Shown: one piece after another, positions 18,423 through 27,617 of the stretch
Layout: each line of letters begins with the position of its first letter
How positions within the stretch are numbered: position 1 is the first letter of the stretch
Source: Leptospira saintgironsiae
GTDB taxonomy: Bacteria > Spirochaetota > Leptospiria > Leptospirales > Leptospiraceae
NCBI RefSeq assembly: GCF_002811765.1
Contig: NZ_NPDR01000001.1
Location: 124,001 to 188,000 of the forward strand
Direction of reading: 5' to 3'
Length of the DNA stretch: 64,000 nt
The notes under the pieces: generated by a model
What the model saw: the letters and a program-made list of their open reading frames with translations, nothing else
Databases searched by the model: none
What the model was told of the DNA's origin: nothing
Position numbers and translations under genes: made by a program

Positions 18423-19745
18423 ATGTCCAGGACCAGAACTATTATATTTATTTCATTCTGTTTGGTTTTTCTATTTTCGGAAACCGGGACAAGCCAAGAA
18501 GAAAAGGAAATCACGTCTTCATCTTCTGATACAAGAAAGACTGTACTTTGGACAGGAGAAGTTCTTTCCGTTTATAGAAACAAAGGAAAGGCAAAGATCA
18601 AGATAGGTAGGAACTCCTACTTTTCGGAACGTTCTGAAGAAGAGATCAAAGGTATCCTGAATGAAAAATCGAATCTACCTCTATTCAGAAAACCTAAAAT
18701 GGAAGAAATTGGTGCCTTCCAAATAGAGAACATAGAAGTTGAATTCGGAAAAGTGGGAAAACTCACTAAACCCGTTTCTATAGAACTCAGAGGAAGTTTT
18801 TCCATAGCAGAAGGTAAACCTGCGAGATTGATCAGTGTAGGACTTTTGATCGGAGCTTATGGAGAAGAAACATTCTACCAAGATCCTTCTAGATTTGATG
18901 CAACAGATGTGGTCCGAAATCGTTTAGCTAAAAACATTCTTCATCCAAAAGACGGAAAAGAAATGGTGCTCGTTCATACAGGTTACGAATCCAACGGTAA
19001 AATTTTATACGAGCATATGGGATATTTCCTATACGGACAAGGTTCTGATCCTGGAGACGATAGTTATAATCCTAAATTCGGAGTTCCCGACAGAAGTAGT
19101 CTAGAAGAAATTCCTTCCTTTTACATTGATAAATATGAAGTCACAAACAAAGAATATAATAAATTCTTAAAGGAAACCGGCACTCCTCCTCCTCCTCATT
19201 GGGAAAACGGAAATTTTCCTAGAGGAAAAGAATATCACCCTGTTACTAACTTAACTTACAGAGAAGCAGAAGCTTATTCTAAATGGGCCGGAAAAAAGAT
19301 CCCGAGCGAATGGCAATGGGAGAAGGCCGCCAGAGGAACAGGACTCGTCTGGAGATTATTGAAAGACGAAAGTTACGAATTTATCTCTCAACCACAAGAT
19401 TATCCATTCGGAAATGAATTCGATTCTGCACTTTGTAATACAAGAGAAAGTGGAAGTAGAGGAACTATCTCTGTATTTGAACTTCCTTCCAAAGGCCAGA
19501 GTCCTTATGGTGCGATCGGAATGTGCGGCAATGTTGCAGAATGGACTAGCTCTGCTTATATACCTTATCCAGGACATAGACCAAACTCAGGAAGATTTGG
19601 AAAACATCTGAAAGTGATCCGAGGTGGTTCTTATTCAGGAACCAAAGAAGAAGGTAAAGCTTACGCAAGAGACTTCGGAGGAATTCCGAATCTATTGAAT
19701 GATAGAAAAGCAGGTCTTAGGCTAATCACAGAAGTGAAAAACTAA
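18423..19745 (+). CDS. Secreted SUMF1/FGE-fold (formylglycine-generating-like) protein
   Basis: 440 residues with a signal peptide (cleavage near ...GTSQ). The N-terminal ~200 residues are an unrecognised domain. The rest is a SUMF1-type C-type-lectin-like fold: FYIDKYEVTNKEYNKFL, YSKWAGKKIPSEWQWEKAARG, GMCGNVAEWTSS, VIRGGSYSG and AGLRLI. The two catalytic Cys of true formylglycine-generating enzymes are missing from the RGGSYSG...ARDFGG segment, so sulfatase activation is unlikely. It probably serves as a binding or non-haem-iron-like protein in the periplasm. It is 98 nt downstream of the hybrid kinase, on the same strand. Confidence 0.8.
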   Translation: MSRTRTIIFISFCLVFLFSETGTSQEEKEITSSSSDTRKTVLWTGEVLSVYRNKGKAKIKIGRNSYFSERSEEEIKGILNEKSNLPLFRKPKMEEIGAFQIENIEVEFGKVGKLTKPVSIELRGSFSIAEGKPARLISVGLLIGAYGEETFYQDPSRFDATDVVRNRLAKNILHPKDGKEMVLVHTGYESNGKILYEHMGYFLYGQGSDPGDDSYNPKFGVPDRSSLEEIPSFYIDKYEVTNKEYNKFLKETGTPPPPHWENGNFPRGKEYHPVTNLTYREAEAYSKWAGKKIPSEWQWEKAARGTGLVWRLLKDESYEFISQPQDYPFGNEFDSALCNTRESGSRGTISVFELPSKGQSPYGAIGMCGNVAEWTSSAYIPYPGHRPNSGRFGKHLKVIRGGSYSGTKEEGKAYARDFGGIPNLLNDRKAGLRLITEVKN

Positions 19746-19752
19746 GAGCCTT

Positions 19753-20550
19753 TTAAGAGATCCTTACCTTCACTAAAATTTTATCCAAAGTTTTAGGAGA
19801 AATCCTACTCAAGAAATAACCGAATTTTTCCTTAAATTTGGAAGGAATGATTTCACGTTTTCTTTTCTCGATCCCTTTTAAGATCTTCTTAGCGACCAAC
19901 TCAGGTTCTAATCCGTTCTTCTGTCCTTCGTCCATAATTCCGTGAGGAGTTCCATTCCCCTCTAACGCTTTTACTGAAATTTCAGTTTTTACAAAACCTG
20001 GACACACAGTCAAAACATGGATGCCTGTTTTGGCGTTTTCCAATCGGATACTATCCATAAACCCTTGCATCGCATGTTTACTTGCGGCATATCCAGATCT
20101 CAATTGTGTCGCAAACTTTCCTTGTATAGAAGAGATCGCAACCACATGTCCTTCACTTTGGCGAAGATCAGATTCCAAAAGACGATACAATAACACTAAT
20201 GGAAAATAATTTGAGTCCATAATGGATCTAAAAATTTTTACTTCCGTCTCCGCAGCTGTTCCTCTCATAGAAATTCCTGCGTTATGTATAAAGCCGTCTA
20301 TCCTCTTGAATTTTTTTCTAAATTCTTCGACTACTTTTTTCAATTCCGATTCCGACATTACATCGGCTTGAAAAACGGAAATTCTTTCCGGATGAGAAGC
20401 GGAAAGTTTCAGCTCTTTAAGCGCCTCTTTCCTTCTCGCAATCACTCCTACAAATGCGCCTTCCTTTTCCAACTCAGATGCCAGAGCTCGACCTATCCCG
20501 GAGCTTGCTCCTGTGACTAAAAAAACCTTATCTTGAAAAAACGACCCCAT
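19753..20550 (-). CDS. Short-chain dehydrogenase/reductase (SDR)
   Basis: 265 residues from the ATG at 20550, a normal SDR length; the longer open frame upstream adds an unlikely hydrophobic tail and overlaps the divergent gene. Cofactor motif TGASSGIGRAL near the N-terminus, NAG motif (FIHNAGISMRG), catalytic Ser (AISSIQG) and Y-x3-K (YAASK) are present. The C-terminal part (KILKGIEKRKREIIPSKFKEK) is typical of the DltE/YdfG-like group that includes DHRS7-type proteins. The substrate is not predictable. It ends 7 nt from the convergent SUMF1-like gene. Confidence 0.9.
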   Translation of the reverse strand: MGSFFQDKVFLVTGASSGIGRALASELEKEGAFVGVIARRKEALKELKLSASHPERISVFQADVMSESELKKVVEEFRKKFKRIDGFIHNAGISMRGTAAETEVKIFRSIMDSNYFPLVLLYRLLESDLRQSEGHVVAISSIQGKFATQLRSGYAASKHAMQGFMDSIRLENAKTGIHVLTVCPGFVKTEISVKALEGNGTPHGIMDEGQKNGLEPELVAKKILKGIEKRKREIIPSKFKEKFGYFLSRISPKTLDKILVKVRIS

Positions 20551-20666
20551 CCCAAAATCCGTAAAGTAGGTAGAAGAATAGGTAAGAATGGTAAAAAAGC
20601 AAATCAAAACACGGTAAAATCCTTTCAGGTCTATCTCTTGGGGAAAAAAAGGAACCAGGAGAATGT

Positions 20667-21296
20667 ATGGCACTTTCCCAATTAAAACAAAAGATCAGAT
20701 ACAAAGACTGTGGTTTTCAGCGCAGGTACGAAAGTAGATACTATTGGTTTCCGGAAGAAAGTCCTCCGACTTGCCTTATAGAAGTCAGTCAAAGAGATCC
20801 TTATCATGACATGACCCTGTACTTGTTAGTGAACTTAGCCACGATGAAAATTATGGACTTGGACGTAGAGGAAGATAGAGTTCCTTACGAAACCTGCCCT
20901 CATGCAATCAAAACATATTCTTACCTGATCGGAGAAGATATATCTTATAATAAAATTATGAGAAAATTTCCCGAAGATAAAACGATGGGTTGTCTTCATA
21001 TAAACGAACTTCTACAAAACGCTGCCCAAAGTTTTTCTTCTGCATATGCATTTTTCTTAAAGGAAAGAAATTTCCCAGCTGAATGGGATGAGTATAGAAT
21101 GTACCAAGGTGACTTAGATCCAAAATCCAGAAGAGAGATCGGAAGACATTGGTGGATGAAAGATAAGGGTGTTCGAAATTCTTGTTATAGTTTTTCAGAC
21201 AGACATGAAACTACTGATTTGAAACAACAAGTGAAACCTCTTGACAGTATCACTTCTTTAATGGTAAAAGAATTCCGCAATTCCAGAGGAAAATGA
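20667..21296 (+). CDS. DUF2889 domain protein
   Basis: 209 residues, cytosolic. The layout matches DUF2889: an N-terminal strand region, DPYHDMTLYLLVNLATMKIMDLDVE, a Cys/His segment (ETCPHAI) and the C-x-H-x-x-E-L-L motif (CLHINELLQNAAQ). The His and Cys residues look like potential metal ligands, but no function is established for the family. Its stop codon overlaps the start of the following M23 peptidase gene by 4 nt (ATGA), so the two are translationally coupled. Confidence 0.7.
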   Translation: MALSQLKQKIRYKDCGFQRRYESRYYWFPEESPPTCLIEVSQRDPYHDMTLYLLVNLATMKIMDLDVEEDRVPYETCPHAIKTYSYLIGEDISYNKIMRKFPEDKTMGCLHINELLQNAAQSFSSAYAFFLKERNFPAEWDEYRMYQGDLDPKSRREIGRHWWMKDKGVRNSCYSFSDRHETTDLKQQVKPLDSITSLMVKEFRNSRGK

Positions 21297-22480
21297 TAAT
21301 ACGAAGTTTTACGATATTTATTTTATCCATTTGGTTCTGCCCTTTATTTGCAGATATTAACCAAAACTGTGATAAAAAAAATATATGTTCTTCGATCGAA
21401 ACGGAGAACAACGAAACCTCAGTTTATCTCCAGGCCAAAAATCTAATCCCTGGAACTCATATCACAGTTTATACTGCAATCGAAGGTTCTAATATAGAAA
21501 CAGAACCCCAAAGCCCAATCTCTTTTGTATTAAACGATCCAGAAAAGAAGAAGGTACTGACATTCAAAAAGAAAGAGAATACGGATGCTCCCATTTCGGT
21601 AGCAGTATTGGCAGTTGCCTATTATGGGGACTTATCTGCAAAACATGACGAAACTTATGTATATACTCTTCCTTACGAAGGCAAGTCTTGGATCTCAGTA
21701 GGTTATAATAGCGGAGAAGAACATAAAGGTGGAGGAGCCTATTCACTGGACTTTGTCCTCCCGGAAGGAACTCCACTTTTAGCTGCAAGAGATGGGATCG
21801 TAGTAGAAACAGAGGATAAATTTACAGAAGGAAGAAGAGATCCTAAACTAATAGATAAAGCAAACCGTATCGTGATAGAACATTCCGACGGAACAGTTGC
21901 AATCTATGGACATCTAAAACTCCAAGGCGTATTTGTAAAACCTGGAGATAAGGTTATCGCAGGACAAAAAATTGGACTCTCCGGAAACACAGGATTTAGC
22001 ACAGGCCCCCATCTACATTTCGAAGTTTATAAACCGGAAGAGAATCGGAAGAAAAAAAGTTTTGCCACCTTATTCAAAACGGAATCGGAAGAAAAAGAAT
22101 ATTTAAGCGAGGAGAATGCTTACTGGACTCCAGACGGAAAAACTCCTCCAGGATTTCCGATCACAAACTTGGAAGTATTTTGTATCAGTCATTCCATTCC
22201 AGATCCGGACAAACTGGCGACTTGTACTGATAAGCTCCAAACAAAACGTAAATTTTATCTTTCTATCCCGATCTATAAATCCGGGCCTTATACTTTTAAG
22301 GCAGAGTTCATCCATTTAAAAACTAAAAAGGTAAGTTTTACTTTTCAGGAAAAAATCCCGAGTGGGATCAATTTCGAGGCTTGGGAAATACAGCCAGTTT
22401 TGAACGCAGGAAAGTATAAGATCAAATTCTATCTAGAAGAAAAAGAGATCGGGGAAAGATCCCTACAAATCCTTCCTTGA
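21293..22480 (+). CDS. Secreted M23 family (LytM-type) peptidase
   Basis: 395 residues with a signal peptide (…CPLFADI). After an N-terminal region of ~130 residues comes an M23 domain: a first ligand His in EEHKGGGAYSLDF with its Asp, VIEHSDGTVAIYGHL, and the catalytic/ligand H-x-H at His240-Leu-His242 (GPHLHFEV). These enzymes cut peptidoglycan cross-links or act as regulators of amidases. The ligands appear intact, so activity is plausible. A C-terminal ~110-residue beta-rich region is extra. It is coupled to the DUF2889 gene upstream. Confidence 0.88.
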   Translation: MIIRSFTIFILSIWFCPLFADINQNCDKKNICSSIETENNETSVYLQAKNLIPGTHITVYTAIEGSNIETEPQSPISFVLNDPEKKKVLTFKKKENTDAPISVAVLAVAYYGDLSAKHDETYVYTLPYEGKSWISVGYNSGEEHKGGGAYSLDFVLPEGTPLLAARDGIVVETEDKFTEGRRDPKLIDKANRIVIEHSDGTVAIYGHLKLQGVFVKPGDKVIAGQKIGLSGNTGFSTGPHLHFEVYKPEENRKKKSFATLFKTESEEKEYLSEENAYWTPDGKTPPGFPITNLEVFCISHSIPDPDKLATCTDKLQTKRKFYLSIPIYKSGPYTFKAEFIHLKTKKVSFTFQEKIPSGINFEAWEIQPVLNAGKYKIKFYLEEKEIGERSLQILP

Positions 22481-22514
22481 CCTAAATTCGCTTTCAGGTG
22501 AAAAGGATCGATCC

Positions 22515-23537
22515 ATGTCTAATTTTATAGCAATCGGACTTTGTTTTCTGTTCGGGATGCTGATCCGTAAAAAAGGAAAGTTTCCTGCCGATTCCCATAA
22601 AGTTATCAATTCATTTATCATTTCAGTTTCTTTACCTTGTATGGAGTTCGGACCTTTACGTCATGCTCCTCTGGATGGGAACTTCTTAATATTCGCAGCA
22701 ATGCCTTGGGTGCTTTTTGGATTCGGATTTTTGTTTTTCAGTTTTTTCGGAAAACTATTGAATTGGAAAGAAAGTACAGTCGTATGCCTTTGCCTTTCTG
22801 CAGGACTTGGAAACACTTCCTTTTTAGGAATTCCTTTGATCGAATCCTATTACTCGAAAGAGGGACTTCCTACAGTTCTGATCATTGATCAACTCGGAAC
22901 ATTTCTAACTCTTGCAATTCCTGGAACTTATTTAGGAACAAAAGCAAGACATGCTCTCCGATCTTCGGAAACCAAATCCTCTCTTTGGAAGACATTATTC
23001 ACATTCCCCCCGTTTATTGCATTATTGGTTTCTTTGGCTTCTCGTCCTTTTCCCGTTCCACCAGAACTTGAATCTGCAATCTCAAGGGTTGGTGACACCC
23101 TCATCCCACTTGCTCTTTTTTCAGTAGGATACCAACTTCCTGGGACCATTCGAATCAATTCCCAAGAACCAAATGCCGAAAATCCCAACAGGGAATCAGA
23201 CGATTCTTTTAGGATAAGAATTCCTTTGTTATTTGGCTTAGTATTTAAACTTATAATCGGCCCCATCTTGGTTTGGCTTTGTTTCGGAACATTCTTACAT
23301 TATTCAGAAAAGAATGTAGGCGAAAATTTTCTCAGAAACTTTAAGATCCTGATTATGGAATCTGCAATGGCTCCTATGATCACCGGAAGTCTTCTTGCTG
23401 CAGAGTGGGGACTTTCACCTAGATTAGCTGTTTCCCTAGTCGGAATTGGAATACCGCTTTCTTTTCTAACGACCTTGGGATTGTATTACCTCCTGGAGAA
23501 TCAGGCGTGGACTGGAACGATCTTTTTCGGGCAGTAA
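22515..23537 (+). CDS. AEC family transporter (auxin efflux carrier type)
   Basis: 340 residues with about ten membrane segments in two halves, starting MSNFIAIGLCFLFGMLIRKKG, typical of the AEC/YfdV family. The N-terminal half ends in the LSAGLGNTSFLGIPL block with the characteristic Asn-Thr-Ser and Pro. The family exports small organic acids or auxin-like molecules; the substrate here is unknown. A ribosome site AAGGATCG is 7 nt before the ATG. Its 3' end overlaps the start of the ankyrin gene by 31 nt. Confidence 0.88.
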   Translation: MSNFIAIGLCFLFGMLIRKKGKFPADSHKVINSFIISVSLPCMEFGPLRHAPLDGNFLIFAAMPWVLFGFGFLFFSFFGKLLNWKESTVVCLCLSAGLGNTSFLGIPLIESYYSKEGLPTVLIIDQLGTFLTLAIPGTYLGTKARHALRSSETKSSLWKTLFTFPPFIALLVSLASRPFPVPPELESAISRVGDTLIPLALFSVGYQLPGTIRINSQEPNAENPNRESDDSFRIRIPLLFGLVFKLIIGPILVWLCFGTFLHYSEKNVGENFLRNFKILIMESAMAPMITGSLLAAEWGLSPRLAVSLVGIGIPLSFLTTLGLYYLLENQAWTGTIFFGQ

Positions 23538-24604
23538 AAACAGGTAACAACGGAACACTTCGCGCCTTATTATCAGAGGCAGCGACTAGAGATGGTTTCG
23601 CGGAAGAATTTCCTGAACTCAGAGATTCATACGGTTGCGGGCTTTTGTACTGGGCCATCAAAGAAGGAAATAAAGAAGCCACAAATCTTTTAGTAGAATA
23701 TGGCTCTGATCCGAATGAGACAAGCTCCAGAGGAGAGACTGCACTACTTCTCGCATTAGAATCTGAGAACACAGAACTCACCACAATTCTTTTAGATTAT
23801 GGCGCGGACCCTGAACTCAGGGATATGGATGGAAACACTCCATTAACCAGAGCAATCAGTTCAGGAACATTAGAATTAGTAGAGATCTTATTCGATCTAC
23901 CAAATCATCCTCCAGATTTAGAATCCAGAAATGGAGAAGGTTATTCTCCTCTTCTACTCGCAGTGGACATGGGCCATTTAGAAATCGCAGAATATCTGGT
24001 TTCAAAAGGTGCAGATCCTAAAAAGAAAAACTCCGAAGGGCGGACAATTCTTCATCTAACTGCATTACATAATGATTATGAAATATTGGATCTATTCTCG
24101 GAGAACAAAGAAGTTCGTTCTTTAATGGAGAATAAGGACCAGGACGGAAATACCCCTCTTCTTCTTTCCGCTTTATATGATAGCGTAGAATGTCTGGAAA
24201 GATTACTGAACCTGGGGGCAGATCCCTTGGCTAGAAACCTAAGTGGTAAAACTGCTAAAGAAGAAGCTGATAGAATGAAATTCCATCATACTTTAAAAGT
24301 CATAAATAAGGCCACTCTCACTTTATTGTTCAGAGCTTCTTCTGAAGGAAAAACAGAAACAGTGGAAAAAATCCTAAGCAACGGTTACGAAGCAGAAGTT
24401 CGTGATATGCTTGGTCGCACTCCATTACTTCTCGCCGTAAAATCTGGAAAAACAGATTTGATTGAATTATTAGTAAAGAATGGAGCTTCTCCTTATTCTA
24501 CAGATAAGGAAGGAAATTCTCCTTTAGCTCTTGCAGAAGCTTCTGAAAGTCCAGCTCTACATCAGATATTTAAACAATTCCTGAATCCAGAAGAAGGAAA
24601 GTAA
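23507..24604 (+). CDS. Ankyrin-repeat protein
   Basis: 365 residues of ankyrin repeats: roughly eight to ten copies of the G-x-TPLxxAxxxGxxExxxxLLxxGADPxxxD unit, e.g. ...RGETALLLALE, DGNTPLTRAI and LGRTPLLLAVKSGKTDLIELL. It starts at GTG within the end of the AEC transporter gene, with a GGAG site 10 nt upstream. No signal peptide, so it is a cytosolic protein-binding scaffold. It meets the convergent LOG gene with zero gap between the two stop codons. Confidence 0.9.
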   Translation: MDWNDLFRAVKTGNNGTLRALLSEAATRDGFAEEFPELRDSYGCGLLYWAIKEGNKEATNLLVEYGSDPNETSSRGETALLLALESENTELTTILLDYGADPELRDMDGNTPLTRAISSGTLELVEILFDLPNHPPDLESRNGEGYSPLLLAVDMGHLEIAEYLVSKGADPKKKNSEGRTILHLTALHNDYEILDLFSENKEVRSLMENKDQDGNTPLLLSALYDSVECLERLLNLGADPLARNLSGKTAKEEADRMKFHHTLKVINKATLTLLFRASSEGKTETVEKILSNGYEAEVRDMLGRTPLLLAVKSGKTDLIELLVKNGASPYSTDKEGNSPLALAEASESPALHQIFKQFLNPEEGK

Positions 24605-25156
24605 TTAGATCCTACTTCTTTTGATAATCTTTTCGAAAAGTTCTTCTGGATCCGCGCTGACTTCTATCCATTCTCTGGTTTGAGAATCTAGGAAACCTTC
24701 TGCTACCATATGATCCAATTGTTGTAATAGTGGATCAAAAAATCCGTTTACATTTAGTATTCCGATTGGTTTGGAAAGAACTCCAAGCTGATTCCAAGAA
24801 GTTACTTCTACCAATTCTTCTAAGGTTCCGATCCCGCCTGGCAAAGCAATAAACGCGATGGACTTTTCATACATTAGAAGTTTTCTTTCATGCATTGTAG
24901 GAACTAGGATCAATTCCGTAATTTCTTTATGAGCGATTTCTTTACTGGAAAGAAACTCAGGAAGAACTCCAATTACAGTCCCACCTTTCTCTAAAACAGA
25001 ATCAGCAATGGCTCCCATCAAACCGGAGGTAGCCCCACCATACACCAGCCCTATTCCTTCAGAGACCATTAAGTGACCTAAGAATACTGCGGCTTGAAGA
25101 TAACGAGGTTCCTTGCCAGGTCTGGAACCGCAGAATACACAAATGGCTGGTTTCAT
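24605..25156 (-). CDS. LOG family protein (cytokinin riboside 5'-monophosphate phosphoribohydrolase)
   Basis: 183 residues with the family signature PGGIGTLEE (PGGxGTxxE) and the N-terminal FCGSRPGK and LVYGGATSGLMG blocks. LOG proteins cleave the N-glycosidic bond of nucleoside monophosphates (AMP, N6-modified AMP) to release the base and ribose 5-phosphate, or are 5'-nucleotidase-like 'lysine decarboxylase' misannotations. The bacterial role is uncertain; nucleotide turnover is likely. Catalytic Arg and Glu (ERKLLM, EELVE) are present. Confidence 0.88.
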   Translation of the reverse strand: MKPAICVFCGSRPGKEPRYLQAAVFLGHLMVSEGIGLVYGGATSGLMGAIADSVLEKGGTVIGVLPEFLSSKEIAHKEITELILVPTMHERKLLMYEKSIAFIALPGGIGTLEELVEVTSWNQLGVLSKPIGILNVNGFFDPLLQQLDHMVAEGFLDSQTREWIEVSADPEELFEKIIKRSRI

Positions 25157-25233
25157 CTGAGTCAGGATCGATTTTGATTTAGGTTTGGCAACCTGATTTG
25201 AGAGAAGGAGTAGATTAAGGAAAAATTTTGGAT

Positions 25234-25485
25234 CTATCTTTGGTTCGGATAAATGATGATCTCTGTATAAGGGAATTCTTGTTTTAGATCGTCTAGTAAA
25301 GATTCTAAGATCTTAGGGTCTTCTAAAGGATGAGAGTCCTTTTTGAATTCCAATCTGAACTCAAGAAATTTCCTTTCTCCTTTGGATCTGGCTTTTAGAT
25401 CGTAGATCTTAGAAACCTGTGGAAACCGATCCGAAAGAATGTTTTGGACGATCTCTTTGTATTCATCCGAAAAATCGAAAGGCAT
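25234..25485 (-). CDS. Small protein resembling a stand-alone cation-efflux dimerisation domain
   Basis: 83 residues. A V-x-x-I-Y-D-L-K-A-R-x-x-G stretch, a beta segment FLEFRLEFKKD, the helix LESLLDDLKQEFP and the final strand TEIIIYP match the layout of the C-terminal cytoplasmic dimerisation domain of CDF (cation diffusion facilitator) transporters such as FieF: beta-alpha-beta-beta with the V-H-xxR-xxG start. The transmembrane part is absent. It might bind metal or a CDF partner. The match is by eye and could be chance for a short alpha/beta protein. It is convergent with nothing and transcribed toward the LOG gene. Confidence 0.6.
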   Translation of the reverse strand: MPFDFSDEYKEIVQNILSDRFPQVSKIYDLKARSKGERKFLEFRLEFKKDSHPLEDPKILESLLDDLKQEFPYTEIIIYPNQR

Positions 25486-25620
25486 ACCTCAAAACTTTCG
25501 ATTTTAGGAAAATACTTCCTCCCTTTTTTCATTCTTTCTATAAAAAAGAATTGGAGTATTGCGTCCAAGATACTTAGTCTTTCCGTTTACAAAGCCACGC
25601 GAAATACTTAGAGGTAGACC

Positions 25621-26874
25621 TTGCAGACTTTACTGAAACTTTCCGCATCCATATTCTTAGGGATCTTTCTATTTGTATCCGGCCCCGTATATTCTCAGGG
25701 CAAACTACCAGATCCAGATGCCTTAGAAAAAGAAGCGGACGAACTGGAATACCAAGCTGGTAAATCCCAAGTCCAAGCAGAAAGAAGAAGGCTTGCATTA
25801 CTCGCGGCAGAAAAGAGAAAACAAGCAGTTGATATCCGAAACGATCTGCATGACCAAGAATTATCCAAACCTTATAACCGACCTACCTTAGATATCCAGT
25901 TCGCGGCGTTACAATCCACTTGGGAATCCGAAGTATTAGCCAGACAAAAGAATATAGGAGTCAATAATTACAATACTATCCTATCTGCATCTGGAGCTTA
26001 TCAGAATGCACAAACAACTGCTGCTGGTGCAGGTGTAAATCCGAACTTACTAAATGACAGCATTACAAGTTATTCCAGTCCGCAAGGAAATACTAAGACT
26101 GCGTTCCCTATAAAACTTTCTTATCTAAACACAGCCAAAACTTTCGGGATAGAATTCAATTATTTAGATCTAAAGATCAGACCTTCTTACACGACTGTGG
26201 ATACTGCTTCTGTATTGTCTGCACTTGCTCCAGTCCAATATCATTCCGTTCAATACAGAAGATTAGATTATTCTTTAAACTTCGCTTGGTACATGCAAAC
26301 AGCAACCGGAAGGATTGGTGTAGCAGTAGGTGCAAGAAACTTAGATATCACATCCAGCGAATATGGAGTGATCCCAGGAAATTATGGATTCGGAAAATCA
26401 GAAGAAAAAGCGGGCGGATTAGGTCCTCAAATAGGAATTAGGATCTTCAAAAATTTCAACTCATTCTTATTAGGACATTTTAAAGCCGATTACTTCAGAA
26501 CGTTAGGGCATTATAATCGAAACACTCAAGGAGTTCTGAACGGGATCACGGGACCTTATATTTTAGATACTTCCCCTCCTGGCGGACTCAAAGAGAACGT
26601 GCTTAGCAGAACAGGATATGAAATCGATTTTGGTCTTTCCTTACTTAGAAGCCGTTGGATGAAATATACTTTAGGATTTCAATATACGGAATTGATCTCC
26701 AAAGTTTCGGGTTATAATTATAATGGAAATGTTTTTCCAGGAGCACCTGGTGATGCATTATTTTTAAATCAAGTATCCAAACCTTTAGATCAGATCTCTA
26801 CAGGCTCAGCCTTAAAAAAAGAAGTACATGATAAATTCTATGGAATTTACTTAAGTATAACTTTGACTATTTAA
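25621..26874 (+). CDS. Predicted outer-membrane beta-barrel protein with N-terminal coiled coil
   Basis: 417 residues from a TTG start with an AGAGG site 6 nt upstream. A signal peptide (cleavage near VYSQG) is followed by a charged helix (residues ~33-85, EKEADELEYQAGKSQVQAE) and then ~300 residues of alternating hydrophobic/polar strands with many aromatics, ending in the strand FYGIYLSITLTI. This is the pattern of an outer-membrane barrel, here preceded by a short coiled coil. No family is recognised. The C-terminal residue is Ile rather than Phe, so Bam recognition is not guaranteed by the end motif. Confidence 0.65.
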   Translation: MQTLLKLSASIFLGIFLFVSGPVYSQGKLPDPDALEKEADELEYQAGKSQVQAERRRLALLAAEKRKQAVDIRNDLHDQELSKPYNRPTLDIQFAALQSTWESEVLARQKNIGVNNYNTILSASGAYQNAQTTAAGAGVNPNLLNDSITSYSSPQGNTKTAFPIKLSYLNTAKTFGIEFNYLDLKIRPSYTTVDTASVLSALAPVQYHSVQYRRLDYSLNFAWYMQTATGRIGVAVGARNLDITSSEYGVIPGNYGFGKSEEKAGGLGPQIGIRIFKNFNSFLLGHFKADYFRTLGHYNRNTQGVLNGITGPYILDTSPPGGLKENVLSRTGYEIDFGLSLLRSRWMKYTLGFQYTELISKVSGYNYNGNVFPGAPGDALFLNQVSKPLDQISTGSALKKEVHDKFYGIYLSITLTI

Positions 26875-26891
26875 AAGATAAGAAGAAGGAA

Positions 26892-26915
26892 AGCGCCGCT
26901 TGAGAATGCGGCGCT
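26892..26915. terminator. Hairpin between convergent genes
   Basis: Perfect 8-bp stem AGCGCCGC/GCGGCGCT with an 8-nt loop, between the stop of the barrel gene and the convergent DUF6580 gene. On the minus strand it is followed by a pyrimidine-rich stretch, on the plus strand by little T. It may terminate both transcripts. Confidence 0.6.
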
Positions 26916-26928
26916 GTATTAAAGGAAA

Positions 26929-27447
26929 TTAAGCTGCTTGAGTAGAAGCCACAAATCCGTTCTTTTCCAATAGATAATAGGAACCGAACAGAACGGAAAC
27001 ATAAGTAAAGTCTCCGAGTAAGCTATATTTGAAGAAAGGAATCGCAGCAATATAACATTCTACTAATCCTTGGACGTTCAAAGTATACATTCCAGAAGTT
27101 AACCAAACAAAGAAGTTTGTAATCACAAAGAATGAAACAGAACCTGCAAGACCCGCAATCGCCAGAGATCCAAGACCTAAACGATCTTTGATCTTCATTC
27201 CTACGATCGCATACACAACGAACAATCCGTAAATCACTGGGATCATATCGTGAAGACCGATCACTAGATCGCTGATCAACATAATTCCCAAAGGAAGAGC
27301 GATCGCTAACCAACGGTTAGAGAAATAAACCCCAGCGAAAATAGAAATCGCCAAAACCGGAGTGAAGTTCGGTAAGTGAGGAAGAAAACGACTGAGAACC
27401 GCAAATACGAGTAATGCGAAAGCTACCAAATTTTTAGATAGTGACAT
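26929..27447 (-). CDS. DUF6580-type membrane protein (ECF transporter S-component-like)
   Basis: 172 residues with about five membrane helices. The N-terminal segment (AVLSRFLPHLPNFTPVLAISIFAG) with its conserved R-x-x-PH-x-PNFTP block is typical of DUF6580 family putative transport proteins, which resemble energy-coupling-factor S components. A vitamin or metal-complex substrate is likely for such proteins but cannot be chosen here. No EcfA/EcfT genes are nearby. It is convergent with the barrel protein gene. Confidence 0.75.
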   Translation of the reverse strand: MSLSKNLVAFALLVFAVLSRFLPHLPNFTPVLAISIFAGVYFSNRWLAIALPLGIMLISDLVIGLHDMIPVIYGLFVVYAIVGMKIKDRLGLGSLAIAGLAGSVSFFVITNFFVWLTSGMYTLNVQGLVECYIAAIPFFKYSLLGDFTYVSVLFGSYYLLEKNGFVASTQAA

Positions 27448-27617
27448 GTTCTTTCTGGTATCCTTTTACCCGATCTTATCATACGCCCTCTAAAATGAAA
27501 AGCACTTAGATTCGAACGGGGACTTTCGGATAGGATGTTAGGATAAATCCACCAGTCAATCTTCATTTCCGGGAAAAAGGCTGGGAATTCGGAATCGAAA
27601 ATCGAGCCTAGTACTTA

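Noticed and set aside
18423..19745. Formylglycine-generating enzyme (sulfatase activator)
   Set aside because: The catalytic cysteine pair is absent.
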